Origin: Streptomyces pyxinae | GTDB taxonomy: Bacteria; Actinomycetota; Actinomycetes; Streptomycetales; Streptomycetaceae | Assembly (NCBI RefSeq): GCF_024756275.1 | Contig: NZ_JANUGQ010000009.1 | Span: 62,001 to 126,000 of the forward strand | Length of the DNA: 64,000 bases | Direction of reading: 5' to 3' | Part shown: positions 43,560 to 52,713 of the stretch, piece by piece | How the letters are laid out: each line of letters begins with the position of its first letter | Numbering within the stretch: the first letter of the stretch is position 1 | Translations under genes and position numbers: made by a program | Notes under the pieces: model-generated | Seen by the model: only the letters and a program-made list of their open reading frames with translations | Told to the model about the DNA's origin: nothing | The model's database searches: none

Positions 43560-44201
43560 ATGCACCGCATCACGCTCCTCCTGGCGCTCGCCGCCGCCCT
43601 CCCGGGCCTCGGCGCCCCCGCGTCCCCGCCGTCCCCCACCCCGGCTCCGGTTCCGGCTCGGACCCCGGCCTGGGTGCCGGCTCCGGCCCGGTCGATCCCG
43701 GCCCCCGCACCCGCGGAGGGGACACCCGGGGCACCCGACGGGCCGCCGTCCGGCGTCTGGCCGCTGGGGCCGCCGCGCCCGGCGGTGGTGTGGGGCTGGG
43801 AGCCGCCCGCCACTCCGTACGGGCCGGGGCACCGGGGTGTGGACCTGGCCGCCCCGCCGGGTGCCCCGGTATGGGCGGCGGCGGCCGGGCGGGTGACCTT
43901 CGCGGGCCCGGTCGGCGGTCGCGGGGCCCTGACCATCACCCTCGCGGCGACCGGCGACCCGCCCCTGCGCGTCACCTACGAGCCGGTCCGCCCCCTGGTG
44001 GCCCGGGACTCCCCGGTGGCGGCCGGGCAGCGGGTGGCGGTCACGGCCGCCGGGCGCTCGCACTGCGCCGGGACCTGCCTGCACTGGGGGCTGCGCCGGG
44101 GGGACCAGTACCTGAACCCGCTGTCGCTGCTGCCGCCGCACCTGCTGCGGGGCGCGCCGTCCCGGCTGCTGCCGCTGTGGGCGGCCGGGACCGTCCCGTG
44201 A
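43560..44201 (+). CDS. Secreted M23 family metallopeptidase
   Basis: A 213-residue exported protein. A signal peptide (MHRITLLLALAAALPGLGAP) and a Pro/Ala-rich linker lead to an M23 (LytM) domain. The zinc ligands appear as His and Asp in PGHRGVDLA, and the HxH motif is present in reduced form (CAGTCLHWGL). Members cleave peptidoglycan cross-links, or act as non-catalytic activators when ligands are missing; here the first histidine of HxH is Cys/Thr-like, so activity is uncertain. ATG 43560 is used. The stop lies next to that of the convergent methyltransferase. Confidence 0.85.
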   Translation: MHRITLLLALAAALPGLGAPASPPSPTPAPVPARTPAWVPAPARSIPAPAPAEGTPGAPDGPPSGVWPLGPPRPAVVWGWEPPATPYGPGHRGVDLAAPPGAPVWAAAAGRVTFAGPVGGRGALTITLAATGDPPLRVTYEPVRPLVARDSPVAAGQRVAVTAAGRSHCAGTCLHWGLRRGDQYLNPLSLLPPHLLRGAPSRLLPLWAAGTVP

Positions 44202-44843
44202 TCAGGCGGCGGGGCCCTGGCGGCGGGCCAGCAGATGGGCGTCGAGGAAGCCCCGCTCGGAGGCCGGGTCGTGGAGCAGCCTGGCGGACGTGACGAGCCC
44301 GGCCCCGGCCAGCGCCTCGGCGAACCGGTCCGCAGGCCAGCTGTAGGCGGGCGCCACCTTGTGGTCGAAGCGGACCGGCTCCGGTCCCCCGGTCGCGAAG
44401 AACGAGACCAGGAGGAGGCCCCCCGGCGCCAGGACACGCGCCTGCTCGGCGAGGAGCGCGGGCAGTTCGCCGGGCGGTGTGTGGATCGTCGAGTAATGGG
44501 CCAGCACTCCGCCGAGCGTGCCGTCCGCGACCGGCAGCGCCTCCATCCGCGCCTCGTCGAACCGCAACTCCGGATGGGCCCGCCGGGCGTGGTCGACCAT
44601 GGCCGGGGAGAGGTCGAGCCCGAAGGCGTCCAGGCCCAGGTCGCGCAGCATGGCCGTCAGATGTCCGGGCCCGCATCCGACGTCGGCCGCCCGAGGGTTT
44701 CCCGTCCCGCGCACCAGTTCCGCGAAGGTGCCGACCATGGCCCGCGCGAACGGCCGCGTCTCCAGCCGGTCCGCGAAGAGCGACGCGTACAGCTCGACGA
44801 CCCCGTCGTAGGCCGCCCTGGTCCGGTCCTGGTGCTCCACCAC
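44202..44843 (-). CDS. Class I SAM-dependent methyltransferase
   Basis: A 213-residue methyltransferase. Motif I is AADVGCGPGHLTAMLRDLG, motif II is FGLDLSPAMVDHARR, and a VLAPGGLLLVSFFATGG strand follows. The N-terminal YDGVVELYASLFADRLETR is typical of UbiE/COQ5-like actinobacterial enzymes. The substrate is unknown. GTG 44843 or 44840 is the start; no good ribosome-binding site decides. Confidence 0.83.
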   Translation of the reverse strand: MVEHQDRTRAAYDGVVELYASLFADRLETRPFARAMVGTFAELVRGTGNPRAADVGCGPGHLTAMLRDLGLDAFGLDLSPAMVDHARRAHPELRFDEARMEALPVADGTLGGVLAHYSTIHTPPGELPALLAEQARVLAPGGLLLVSFFATGGPEPVRFDHKVAPAYSWPADRFAEALAGAGLVTSARLLHDPASERGFLDAHLLARRQGPAA

Positions 44844-44852
44844 GGAGAGGAC

Positions 44853-45070
44853 GCTAACAGCCGCCTCCGTACGGAGCCCTGCCACGGCCCCGCACCGCCG
44901 GCGGAGTGGCGGCGGCGGACGGGCAGTAGTGGCGACGGCGCCGGAGGAGTGGCGACGGCGGTGACGGTGGAGACGGTGGAGGAGGAGGAGGAGGTGGGTG
45001 GGAGGGGGCGGGGGGGCGGGGGGGGAGCCCCCCGGAAGGCCGGGACTGTGTGGAGAGGCGGGGCCTCGGG
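44853..45070. other. G-rich low-complexity spacer
   Basis: The plus strand at about 44970-45035 is almost pure purine: GGTGGAGGAGGAGGAGGAGG followed by long G runs. This could form G-quadruplexes on the plus strand. It lies between the 5' end of the methyltransferase gene and the 3' end of the TetR gene. No gene was found. Confidence 0.55.
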
Positions 45071-45655
45071 TCAGGTGCCCCGTACGCCGTGGAGCGCCAT
45101 GGAGACCGCTGCCTCCGCGATGGCCGACGGGTCCTCCGCCGCGCCGAGCTCGATACGGCGGACCGCGGCGTCCACGACGCCCTGGAGGAACATGGCGGTC
45201 AGGCGCGGCTGGGGCTGGCCCAGGTCTCCGAGGGCTTCGACGATCATGGCGACCAGGCCGCCGTGGGCCGCGCGGATCTTCTCGCGTGCTCCGTCGTCCA
45301 GTTCGCTCGCGGAGATGGCGACGACGGCGCGGTGGCGCCGGTCGCCCACCAGGTCGAGCTGGCGGCGCACATACGCCTCGATCTTGCCCTCGGGGGTGTC
45401 GGCCCCCGCCATCGCAGCCTCCACCTCGGCCGCCCAGACCGGGAAGTCGACGGCGCAGAGCTCCTCCACGACGGCGCCGCGCGAGCGGAAGTACTCGTAG
45501 ACGGAGGACCGGGCGAGGCCGGTGCGCTCGGCGAGGGCCGGGAAGGTCAGGGCGTCGGTCCCGCCTTCGGACAGGAGGGAGCGCGCGGCGTCCAGCAGGG
45601 CGGCGCGCTGCATGGTCCGGTGCTCGGCCACGGAGGCCGCTCGAATCCTGGGCAC
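45071..45655 (-). CDS. TetR family transcriptional regulator
   Basis: A 194-residue TetR protein. The helix-turn-helix reads LTFPALAERTGLARSSVYEY, then FRSRGAVVEEL, preceded by MQRAALLDAARSLLSEGG. The C-terminal ligand domain is helical and not diagnostic. The GTG start at 45655 is 29 bases after the whiG stop on the same strand, so it may be cotranscribed with whiG or have its own promoter. The downstream methyltransferase may be a target (inference). Confidence 0.87.
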   Translation of the reverse strand: MPRIRAASVAEHRTMQRAALLDAARSLLSEGGTDALTFPALAERTGLARSSVYEYFRSRGAVVEELCAVDFPVWAAEVEAAMAGADTPEGKIEAYVRRQLDLVGDRRHRAVVAISASELDDGAREKIRAAHGGLVAMIVEALGDLGQPQPRLTAMFLQGVVDAAVRRIELGAAEDPSAIAEAAVSMALHGVRGT

Positions 45656-45684
45656 GGCTCCACTCTACGACCGCTCGTTCGACG

Positions 45685-46521
45685 TCAGCGCCCCACGTCG
45701 GCAAGCTTGGCCCTCAATTGGAGCACCGACTTGGTGTGGATCTGACTGACCCGGCTCTCGGTGACACCGAGCACATTGCCGATTTCCGCGAGGGTGAGGC
45801 CCTCGTAGTAGTAGAGGGTGACGACGGTCTTCTCGCGGTCCGGCAGGGTGTTGATGGCACGGGCGAGTAGGCGGCGCAACTCCCGGTCCTCGGCGACCTC
45901 GACGGGATTGTCCGCGGCGGTGTCCTCCAGGGTGTCCATGAGGCTCAGCCGGTCGCCGCCCTCGCCGCCGGCGTGCAGCAGCTCTTCCAGGGCGACGACG
46001 TTGGCCAGGGACAACTGGCTGAAGACGCCGTGGAGTTCCTCCAGGCCGATGCCCATTTCGGCGGCCACCTCGCCTTCCGAGGGGGTGCGCCTGAGCTGGG
46101 CCTCCAGGGTGGCGTAGGCGCGTTCCACGGCGCGGGCCTTCTGCCGTACGGAACGCGGGATCCAGTCGAGGGCGCGCAGTTCGTCGATCATCGCGCCCCG
46201 GATGCGGGTGATGGCGTAGGTCTCGAACTTGATCGAGCGGTCGATGTCGAACTTCTCGATGGCGTCGATGAGGCCGAAGACCCCGGAGGAGACGAAGTCG
46301 GCCTGCTCCACGTTGGAGGGGAGCCCCACGCTGACCCGGCCGGCGACGTATTTCACCAGGGGTGAGTAGTGCAGGATCAGCTGTTCCCGCAGCCGCTCGT
46401 CACCGGTGTCCTTGTACGACCGCCACAGCTCTTCGAGCGACGAGGGCGCGGGCGGCCGCACGGCGGCCCGGGCGGCAGGGGGCACCGCCCTGCGGTCGGA
46501 CCCGGAGGTGTGCTGGGGCAT
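45685..46521 (-). CDS. whiG: RNA polymerase sigma factor WhiG
   Basis: A 278-residue sigma factor of the FliA/sigma-28 type. Regions 2.1-2.4 contain [40 protein letters not shown] and [20 protein letters not shown]; region 3 contains [20 protein letters not shown]; region 4 contains [20 protein letters not shown]. It is nearly identical to S. coelicolor WhiG as I remember it, including the start MPQHTSGSD. It directs the switch of aerial hyphae to sporulation and is held inactive by RsiG with c-di-GMP. Start ATG 46521 has AAGGCGA about seven bases upstream. Confidence 0.97.
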   Translation of the reverse strand: MPQHTSGSDRRAVPPAARAAVRPPAPSSLEELWRSYKDTGDERLREQLILHYSPLVKYVAGRVSVGLPSNVEQADFVSSGVFGLIDAIEKFDIDRSIKFETYAITRIRGAMIDELRALDWIPRSVRQKARAVERAYATLEAQLRRTPSEGEVAAEMGIGLEELHGVFSQLSLANVVALEELLHAGGEGGDRLSLMDTLEDTAADNPVEVAEDRELRRLLARAINTLPDREKTVVTLYYYEGLTLAEIGNVLGVTESRVSQIHTKSVLQLRAKLADVGR

Positions 46522-46817
46522 GCGTCGCCTTGAGCCGTTCTGCTGTGGGGTGCGGGAAGCGGGCGGGGTGAGCCACGGGGCGGGCGCGGGACGGGACGGG
46601 GGCGCCGGTGAACACGGCGCGTGGAAGCGGTAATTCTGATGAGCGTAGCGTGACGAAGCTGTCGCTTTGCGCGAAGGACGCCCGATCGTGACGGACTCCG
46701 GGTGGGTCATCGGCCGCGTCTTCGAATGGGGCCGGCGGTGCGGGTGCCGGCGCTCCGGGGGCCGCCGGGGAGGCTGCGAGGGTCATCGGCATCACCTTTT
46801 CACCCGAATGCCCCAGG
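46522..46817. other. Non-coding region between dprA and whiG
   Basis: About 296 bases without a supported gene. A moderately AT-richer patch near 46628-46645 (GGTAATTCTGATGAGCGTAG) is a plausible part of the whiG promoter on the minus strand. No clear -10/-35 pair can be placed by eye. Confidence 0.4.
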
Positions 46818-48596
46818 TCAAGCACCGCCTCGCCGGGCATTCGGACGGCGTGCGGCGCGGGGCGCCAGGGCCCACGCGGCTCCGTGTCGCTCGACATGGC
46901 CGAGGGAGTGGAGTTCGTACAGCCTGCCGAGTGTTTCGTCAACGCTGGTGCCGGCGGCGCGGGCGAGGTCGGTGACCGTGGCGGTGGTGCCGGGTGACGG
47001 CAGGGCGTCGAGCACCCGTGCGGCGGTCGGGGCGAGCAGGTCTCTGGGGAGCAGCGGGCCGCGCCGTCGGGGCGCGAGGTCGCCCATGTCTCCGACGTGT
47101 TCCGCGATCTCGGCCGCGTCGGTGACGAGGAGGGCGTCTCCACGCAGGAGTTCATGGACGCCGGCGGAGAGGCCGCTGGTGACGGGCCCGGGGACGCCCA
47201 TGGTGAACCGGCCGAGCCGCTGGGCGTGCCGGGCGGTGACCAGGGAGCCGCTGCGGTATTCGGCCTCGACCACGACGGTCCCCCGGGTGAGGGCGGCGAT
47301 GACCCGGTTGCGGAGGACGAACCGGCTGCGGGTGGGGTGGTCACCGGGCGGCAGTTCCGCGACGATCAGCCCTTGTTCCGCGATGCGTTCGACGAGCGCC
47401 GCGTGGCCGCGCGGGTAGGGGACGTCGACTCCGCAGGCCAGGACGGCGACGGTGGCCCCGCCGGCGGCGAGGGCACCACGGTGCGCGGCGCCGTCGATGC
47501 CGTAGGCCGCCCCGGAGACCACGACCCAGCCGCGTTCGGCGAGTCCGGTGGCGAGGCCGGCGGCCACATGGGCGCCGTAGGGAGTGCAGGCACGGGCGCC
47601 GACGAGGGCGACGGAACGGAGCGCCCAGTGGCGCAAGTCGGGTCCGCCGCGTACCCAGAGGCCGAGGGGGCGGGTGTCGCCCAGGTGGTCGAGCTGGCTG
47701 GGCCACTCCGGGTCGCCGGGGACGACGAAGCGTCCGCCGCAGGCGGCGACGGCGGCCAGGTCGGCCTCGGGGCGGGCTACCGCGGCGCGGGCCCGGAGCC
47801 CTTCGAGGCGGCGTGGGCTCACCCCGGCCAGTTCGGGGTCCTGGCCGGTCCGGGTGGTGAGCCGGGTGAGGAGTTCGACCGGTCCGAGTCGGCGGAGCCA
47901 GCGTCCGCCGTGCTCGTCGCCCGGTTCGAGGATCCGGGTGAGGGCGGCGCGGGCGTACCGCTCGTCGGTGGGCACGGCGGTCGGCCGGGTGGCCTCCCCG
48001 GCGACCGGGGCCGTCGCACCGGCCCTGCCGGGGCCGGTGGCCCCGGCGGGTACGGAGGTCCGGCCGGCCCCGGCGGTCACAGTGCTGCCGGGGGCCTGGG
48101 GGACATCGGGCTCCTGGGCGGTTCCGGGGGCCGGGGCGCTACCGGTCTCCCGGGTGGTACCGGTCTCGCAAGCGGTACTGGGGACCCGCGCGGCTCCGGG
48201 CGCCGGGGCAGTGTCGAGGACCGGAGCGGCGCCGGGCGCCGGGGCAGCGCCTGGTGGGGGTGCCTGATCGGTGTCGGCTCCGGGGAGGCCGAGGCCGACT
48301 GGATTCCGCCCTCCGGCCGGTCGCGGCGGGGCCGGGTGGTAGTGGGCGGCACCCCGGGCGCTCTCGGTGCTCTCCGGGGCCCGGATGATCGCGGCCCCGG
48401 TCCCGGCGCTGCTGGCCTCGGTGCTGCCGGCCCCCGCCCCGGTGCTCCCGGCCCCGGTGCTGCCGGTCCTGGCGCTGCTGGTCTCGGTGCTGCCGGCCCC
48501 GGCCCCGGCGCTGCTGGTCTCCGTACTGTTGGTCCCGGTGCCGGCGGTCTCGGTGCCGGCGGGCGGGTCGGCTGCTCCGGGGTGCCGGGTGCTCAT
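46818..48596 (-). CDS. dprA: DNA-processing protein DprA with long N-terminal extension
   Basis: A 592-residue DprA/Smf. The Rossmann-like core lies at about residues 210-510 and includes VALVGARACTPYGAHVAAGL, VVVSGAAYGIDGAAHRGALA, VAVLACGVDVPYPRGH and SRFVLRNRVIAALTRGTVVV; a winged-helix C-terminus follows. Family proteins have about 360-400 residues. The first ~200 residues here are Ala/Gly/Ser/Thr/Pro-rich repeats (STETSSAGAGAG, STETSSARTG, STEASSAGTG). ATG 48596 shares ATGA with the comM stop, supporting this start; a GTG at 47975 would give a normal-length protein. DprA loads RecA on single-stranded DNA. Confidence 0.9.
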   Translation of the reverse strand: MSTRHPGAADPPAGTETAGTGTNSTETSSAGAGAGSTETSSARTGSTGAGSTGAGAGSTEASSAGTGAAIIRAPESTESARGAAHYHPAPPRPAGGRNPVGLGLPGADTDQAPPPGAAPAPGAAPVLDTAPAPGAARVPSTACETGTTRETGSAPAPGTAQEPDVPQAPGSTVTAGAGRTSVPAGATGPGRAGATAPVAGEATRPTAVPTDERYARAALTRILEPGDEHGGRWLRRLGPVELLTRLTTRTGQDPELAGVSPRRLEGLRARAAVARPEADLAAVAACGGRFVVPGDPEWPSQLDHLGDTRPLGLWVRGGPDLRHWALRSVALVGARACTPYGAHVAAGLATGLAERGWVVVSGAAYGIDGAAHRGALAAGGATVAVLACGVDVPYPRGHAALVERIAEQGLIVAELPPGDHPTRSRFVLRNRVIAALTRGTVVVEAEYRSGSLVTARHAQRLGRFTMGVPGPVTSGLSAGVHELLRGDALLVTDAAEIAEHVGDMGDLAPRRRGPLLPRDLLAPTAARVLDALPSPGTTATVTDLARAAGTSVDETLGRLYELHSLGHVERHGAAWALAPRAARRPNARRGGA

Positions 48597-50206
48597 CGGG
48601 CCTCCGTGGTGGCGAGGGGGACGCCGCGGGTGATGCCGGTGCGGAGCTCCAGGGCGAGGTGGATGTCCTGGACCTCGGGGCGGTCGCGTCCGGCGAGGTC
48701 GGCGAGGGTCCAGGCGGTCCGGAGGACGCGGTCCAGGCCCCGGGCGGTGAGCAGGCCTCGTTCGACGTCCCGTTCGGCGGCGGCCAGGGCACCGGGGGCG
48801 GCCTGCCAGCGGGTGCGCAGCTCATGGCCGGGCACCTCGCAGTTGACGGTCCAGGGGGTGGCGGCGAGCCGGGCGGCGGCCCGGGCGCGGGCTTCCTGGA
48901 TCCGGGCGGCGACGGTGGCCGAGGTCTCGCCCCGGCCGCCCTGGCCCATGAGGTCGGCGCGGCTGACCGGCTGGACCTCGACGCGCAGGTCCACTCGGTC
49001 GAGCAGGGGCCCGGAGAGCCGCGCTTGGTAGCGGCGGATCTGTGAGGCGGGGCACTCGCAGCCGGCGCCGTGCAGGGTGTGCCGGCCGCAGGGGCAGGGG
49101 TTGGCGGCGAGCACCATGAGGAAGCGGGCGGGGAGGCGAACGACTCCGGCGCTGCGGGCGACGACGACATGGCCGGATTCCAGGGGCTGGCGGAGCGCGT
49201 CGAGGGCCTTGGCGGAGAACTCGGGCGCTTCGTCCAGAAAGAGCACGCCTCGGTGAGCGAGGGAGACGGCGCCGGGTCGGGGCAGGCCGTTGCCACCGCC
49301 GACCAGGGACTGCATGGTCGCGGAGTGGTGCGGCGCGCAGTAGGGCGGCCGGTGGACCAGGGGTTCGCCGGGTGGCAGGAGGCCGGCCACCGAGTGGACG
49401 GCGGTCACCTCCAGCGCCTCCTGCCGGGTCAGGGGCGGGAGCAGGCCGGGGAGCCGTTCGGCGAGCATGGTCTTGCCGGCTCCGGGCGGTCCGGAGAGCA
49501 GCAGGTGGTGGCCGCCGGCGGCGGCGACCTCCAGGGCGAGCCGGGCTCCGTGCTGGCCGGCCACGTCGGACAGGTCGGGTCCGTCGCCCGGGTCGGGGGC
49601 GAGTCCGGTGCCGACGCCGGCGCCGGGGACGAGCAGACCGGCCAGCATCGCGTCGGGCCGGCCCTCCTCGTCGGGTGGCTCATGGGGGACGGGTTCGTCG
49701 GCGAGGACGGCGATCAGCTGGCGCAGGGTGCGCACCCCGAGCACGGAGACGCCGGGTACCAGGGAGGCCTCTCCGGCGGTCTGCTCGGGCACGACGACCT
49801 GCTGGTATCCGGCCTCGGCGGCGGCGAGCACGGCGGGCAGCACGCCCCGCACCGGGCGGACCCGGCCGTCGAGACCGAGCTCTCCGATGAGGACGAGGTC
49901 GGCGATGGTCCGGGGGTCGATGCGCTCGGCCGCGCCCAGCACGGCGCAGGCCACCGCGAGGTCGAAGCCCGAGCCGCCCTTGGGGACGGAGGCGGGGCTC
50001 AGTCCGACGGTCAGCTTTTTCTGGGGCCACTCCGCTCCGGAGTTGACGATGGCGGCCCGGACCCGGTCGCGGCTCTCGACGAGGCTCTTGTCGGGCAGGC
50101 CGACCAGGGTGAAGGCCGCGACTCCGGGTTCGAGGTCGGCCTGGACCTCGACCACCACGCCTTCCACACCGACCAGGGCGACCGAGCAGGTGCGGGCGAA
50201 TCCCAT
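48593..50206 (-). CDS. comM: YifB/ComM family Mg-chelatase-like ATPase
   Basis: A 537-residue AAA+ protein. The N-terminal Lon-protease-like (ChlI) domain (VEVQADLEPGVAAFTLVGLP) is followed by Walker A LLLSGPPGAGKTMLAERLPG, Walker B GVLFLDEAPEFSAKALDAL and the zinc/loop region ANPCPCG with CECPASQIRRYQ. The C-terminus is a magnesium-chelatase-like domain. In competent bacteria ComM is a branch-migration helicase. Its ATG overlaps the yraN stop by one base and its stop overlaps the dprA start by four, giving a coupled yraN-comM-dprA unit. Confidence 0.92.
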   Translation of the reverse strand: MGFARTCSVALVGVEGVVVEVQADLEPGVAAFTLVGLPDKSLVESRDRVRAAIVNSGAEWPQKKLTVGLSPASVPKGGSGFDLAVACAVLGAAERIDPRTIADLVLIGELGLDGRVRPVRGVLPAVLAAAEAGYQQVVVPEQTAGEASLVPGVSVLGVRTLRQLIAVLADEPVPHEPPDEEGRPDAMLAGLLVPGAGVGTGLAPDPGDGPDLSDVAGQHGARLALEVAAAGGHHLLLSGPPGAGKTMLAERLPGLLPPLTRQEALEVTAVHSVAGLLPPGEPLVHRPPYCAPHHSATMQSLVGGGNGLPRPGAVSLAHRGVLFLDEAPEFSAKALDALRQPLESGHVVVARSAGVVRLPARFLMVLAANPCPCGRHTLHGAGCECPASQIRRYQARLSGPLLDRVDLRVEVQPVSRADLMGQGGRGETSATVAARIQEARARAAARLAATPWTVNCEVPGHELRTRWQAAPGALAAAERDVERGLLTARGLDRVLRTAWTLADLAGRDRPEVQDIHLALELRTGITRGVPLATTEAR

Positions 50207-50568
50207 CAGGCCACCCCCCGCACGTGCTGCACCTCGGGAGCGCCGCGCCGGGGTAGCAGGACTCCGACGACGTCGATGCGCAGGCCTCCGGGCGGCGGGC
50301 CGCCGTGCCGGGCGAGCCAGCAGGCGGCGAGTTGTCTCAGCCGCTCGGTCTTGGCCGGGGTGACAGCGGCCAGGGGGTGCTGGAAGGCGCCCGTCCGGCG
50401 CGTCTTGACCTCGCACACGACGAGGGTGTCGCCGTCCCTGGCGACGATGTCGATCTCACCGGTCCGTCCGCATCGCCAGTTGCGTGCGAGCACCGTCATG
50501 CCGGCCTCGCCCAGCCGGCGCGCGGCCAGTCGTTCCCCGTATCGTCCCAGGGCGTCCGTCGTGGTCAT
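50206..50568 (-). CDS. UPF0102 (YraN) family nuclease-like protein
   Basis: A 120-residue member of UPF0102 with an endonuclease-like fold: [17 protein letters not shown], the active-site-like [19 protein letters not shown] (E-D-ExK pattern) and a conserved [18 protein letters not shown]. Its role is unknown; it is often linked with competence-type genes comM and dprA, as here. ATG 50568 has GGAGGTGG about nine bases upstream. Confidence 0.92.
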   Translation of the reverse strand: MTTTDALGRYGERLAARRLGEAGMTVLARNWRCGRTGEIDIVARDGDTLVVCEVKTRRTGAFQHPLAAVTPAKTERLRQLAACWLARHGGPPPGGLRIDVVGVLLPRRGAPEVQHVRGVA

Positions 50569-50797
50569 CGGGCACCACCTCCGCCACCGACTGTGACGGA
50601 GGGCCGCGAAGCTTGTGGATCTTGGTGGACAACCGGCCGGTTGGGGACAACTTCGCCACCCGTGGCGGTGAATCGGCCCGTCCGGTGGCCCACCGTGAGC
50701 CACCGGTCGGGCGGCACTCACCGTCGCCGGCCCGGTGCGCGCCTGTCGCCTCGATACGCGGCCCGCCCCTGGGACCCGGCCCTGGAAGTCCTGGGCG

Positions 50798-51106
50798 TCA
50801 GCTGCCCGGGAGTTCGAGGTCGCTCTTGTTGAGCTCCTCGATGTTCACGTCCTTGAAGGTCAGTACGCGGACCTTCTTCACGAACCGGGCGGGACGGTAC
50901 ATGTCCCACACCCATGCGTCGGCCATGGACACTTCGAAGAAGACCTCGCCGTGCACCGAGTGCACCTGCATCTCGTAGTCGTTGGTGAGGTAGAAGCGCC
51001 GTTCGGTCTCGATCACATAGGTGAACAGCCCGACGACATCGCGGTACTCCCGGTAGAGCTTCAGCTCCATCTCGGTCTCGTACTTTTCGAGGTCCTCGGC
51101 GCTCAT
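50798..51106 (-). CDS. DUF2469 domain protein
   Basis: A 102-residue conserved actinobacterial protein ([52 protein letters not shown]). The function is unknown, but it is nearly universal in actinobacteria. ATG 51106 is chosen because AGGGGAACATGCC precedes it. The 229 bases between its stop and yraN show an ACCGGCCGGT palindrome near 50632 and no gene. Confidence 0.93.
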   Translation of the reverse strand: MSAEDLEKYETEMELKLYREYRDVVGLFTYVIETERRFYLTNDYEMQVHSVHGEVFFEVSMADAWVWDMYRPARFVKKVRVLTFKDVNIEELNKSDLELPGS

Positions 51107-51172
51107 GGCATGTTCCCCTTCAGCCGTGCGTGCCCCCATTGTGCGCCAGCGAGCGGCGTGCCCCGGTCGCCC

Positions 51173-51742
51173 TCAGGCGTATTCCGGCGGCAGCACCACC
51201 GGCGTACGCGGAGGGCCCTCGACGAGCAGGGTGCGCAGCAGCTCGGCGAGTCGTGTCGGATACACCGTCTCACGCGTCGTGGAGACTTCGGCGGAGGTCC
51301 ACCACCTCAGCCCCGCGACACTGCGCGACTCCAGCTCGGTGAGCCGGCCGGGGGCCACCTCCGTCCGGGTGGTGCGGGCCAGGTAGTACCACTCGTCCTG
51401 GTGCCAGCGCCGTCCGGCGAACGGAAACGAGCAGGTCCGCCGCCAGAGCAGCGGGCCGAGCCGGACACCGGTCAGGCCCGTCTCCTCGGCCAGTTCGCGC
51501 AGCGCCGCCTCCTCGCGGCTCTCGTCGCCCTCCAGACCGCCGCCGGGCGTGAACCACCAGGTGGTTCCCGGGTCGTCGGGCTCGTACCCGTGCATCAGCA
51601 GGATCCGGTCGTCCGGGTCGAGCAGTACCACCCGCGCCACCTTCCGCAGCGCTGTCCCGGAGGGCTCCCCGGAACCGGAGGGCTCCCCCGGCCCGGGAGG
51701 CCGCCTGGGCTCACAAGGCTCCTCCGGCCCGGAAGGCGCCAT
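51173..51742 (-). CDS. NUDIX hydrolase
   Basis: A 189-residue Nudix protein. The Nudix box is present as GGGLEGDESREEAALRELAE followed by ETGL, with the Gly, the Arg-Glu pair and the E-E metal ligands conserved. It would cleave a nucleoside diphosphate linked to another group; the substrate is unknown. The first ~35 residues are Pro/Glu/Ser-rich (SGPEEP, GPGEPSGSGEPSG). ATG 51742 follows the upstream signal peptidase stop by four bases, so the pair is probably cotranscribed, as in Streptomyces lividans where sipZ heads its own operon. Confidence 0.9.
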   Translation of the reverse strand: MAPSGPEEPCEPRRPPGPGEPSGSGEPSGTALRKVARVVLLDPDDRILLMHGYEPDDPGTTWWFTPGGGLEGDESREEAALRELAEETGLTGVRLGPLLWRRTCSFPFAGRRWHQDEWYYLARTTRTEVAPGRLTELESRSVAGLRWWTSAEVSTTRETVYPTRLAELLRTLLVEGPPRTPVVLPPEYA

Positions 51743-51746
51743 CGGC

Positions 51747-52505
51747 TCAGACACCGGCGGTCCGCTCGGCCAGGGCACCGGCCCGGGTGCGCCGCCGGGC
51801 CAGCGCACCGGCCACCGGCCCGTACGCCGCGCCCAGCAGGACGAGAACCGCTCCCGTCGCCACCGCGCCGGCCACGATCCGCACCGGGCCCGGCCGCGAC
51901 ACCCCGCCCGGCAGCGCGGCGAAGCCGTCGGGCCGCTCCACCGTGTCCAGACCGGTGAACGGCCAGGCGACCGCGTCCACCCGGGCCGTGACCGCCGAAC
52001 GCGGCACCGAGCCCTGTTCCTGATCCTTCAGATGGATGCGGGAGTCCAGGGAGACCCAGCGCTGGTCGCCGAGGAGGAAGAGGTGTCCGTCGGGAACCGT
52101 GGCGGAGAAGTTCGTCGGCGACGCCTGTCCCGGGGAGGAGAGATACGGCTCGGGGACCGGCGTGCCGTTGACGGTGAGCCGGCCGCCGGTGCCACAGCAG
52201 GAGATCTTGTCGCCGCCGACGCCCACCACCCGCTTGACCATCGGGGTGTCACCCCAGAGCGTGTCCCGGAACACCACCACGTCACCGCGCCGCACCTCGG
52301 CGCCGTCGATCCGCTGGGCCAGGATCCGGTCGCCGGGACGGAGTGTGGGAACCATCGAATCGCTGGGCACGGTGTAGGGCCGGTAGACGACGGCTCCCCA
52401 GGCGAATCCGCCGAGGAAGAGGAGACAGCCCACGGCGACGGCCAGCCCCGACAGCACGGCGCCGGCCCGGCCGCGACCGCCGACCGGGTGTTGCGTACCA
52501 CTCAT
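51747..52505 (-). CDS. sipZ: Type I signal peptidase (SipZ-like)
   Basis: A 252-residue signal peptidase. An N-terminal helix (VLSGLAVAVGCLLFLGGFAW) precedes the catalytic Ser in TVPSDSMVPTL and the catalytic Lys in MVKRVVGVGGD; HLFLLGDQRWVSLDSR is the conserved box E. A C-terminal helix (IVAGAVATGAVLVLLGA) anchors the enzyme, as in most Streptomyces paralogues. It removes signal peptides of Sec and Tat substrates. It is the last of four paralogues, 208 bases after sipY, with its own likely promoter; the symbol follows gene order. Confidence 0.9.
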   Translation of the reverse strand: MSGTQHPVGGRGRAGAVLSGLAVAVGCLLFLGGFAWGAVVYRPYTVPSDSMVPTLRPGDRILAQRIDGAEVRRGDVVVFRDTLWGDTPMVKRVVGVGGDKISCCGTGGRLTVNGTPVPEPYLSSPGQASPTNFSATVPDGHLFLLGDQRWVSLDSRIHLKDQEQGSVPRSAVTARVDAVAWPFTGLDTVERPDGFAALPGGVSRPGPVRIVAGAVATGAVLVLLGAAYGPVAGALARRRTRAGALAERTAGV

Positions 52506-52713
52506 ACCAGCGCTCCCCGCCTCGGACCCCGACCTCCGGACGGCACCCTACCCGCGAGGCATTACCCGGCGGTACGCCTGGCAAGACACCGGACCGCCGC
52601 CCCGGCGGTGCGGGACGGCGGTCCGGTGCTGCGAAGGCCCGCGGCGGTCCGGTGCTGCGGAAGCCGGGGCCGCCGCCGGGCCGGGGCCCCGGCCACGGGT
52701 CCCCCGGCCGGTG

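Noticed and set aside
46667..47418. Short plus-strand frames between whiG and dprA
   Set aside because: They overlap dprA antisense, lack ribosome-binding sites and have no recognisable family.
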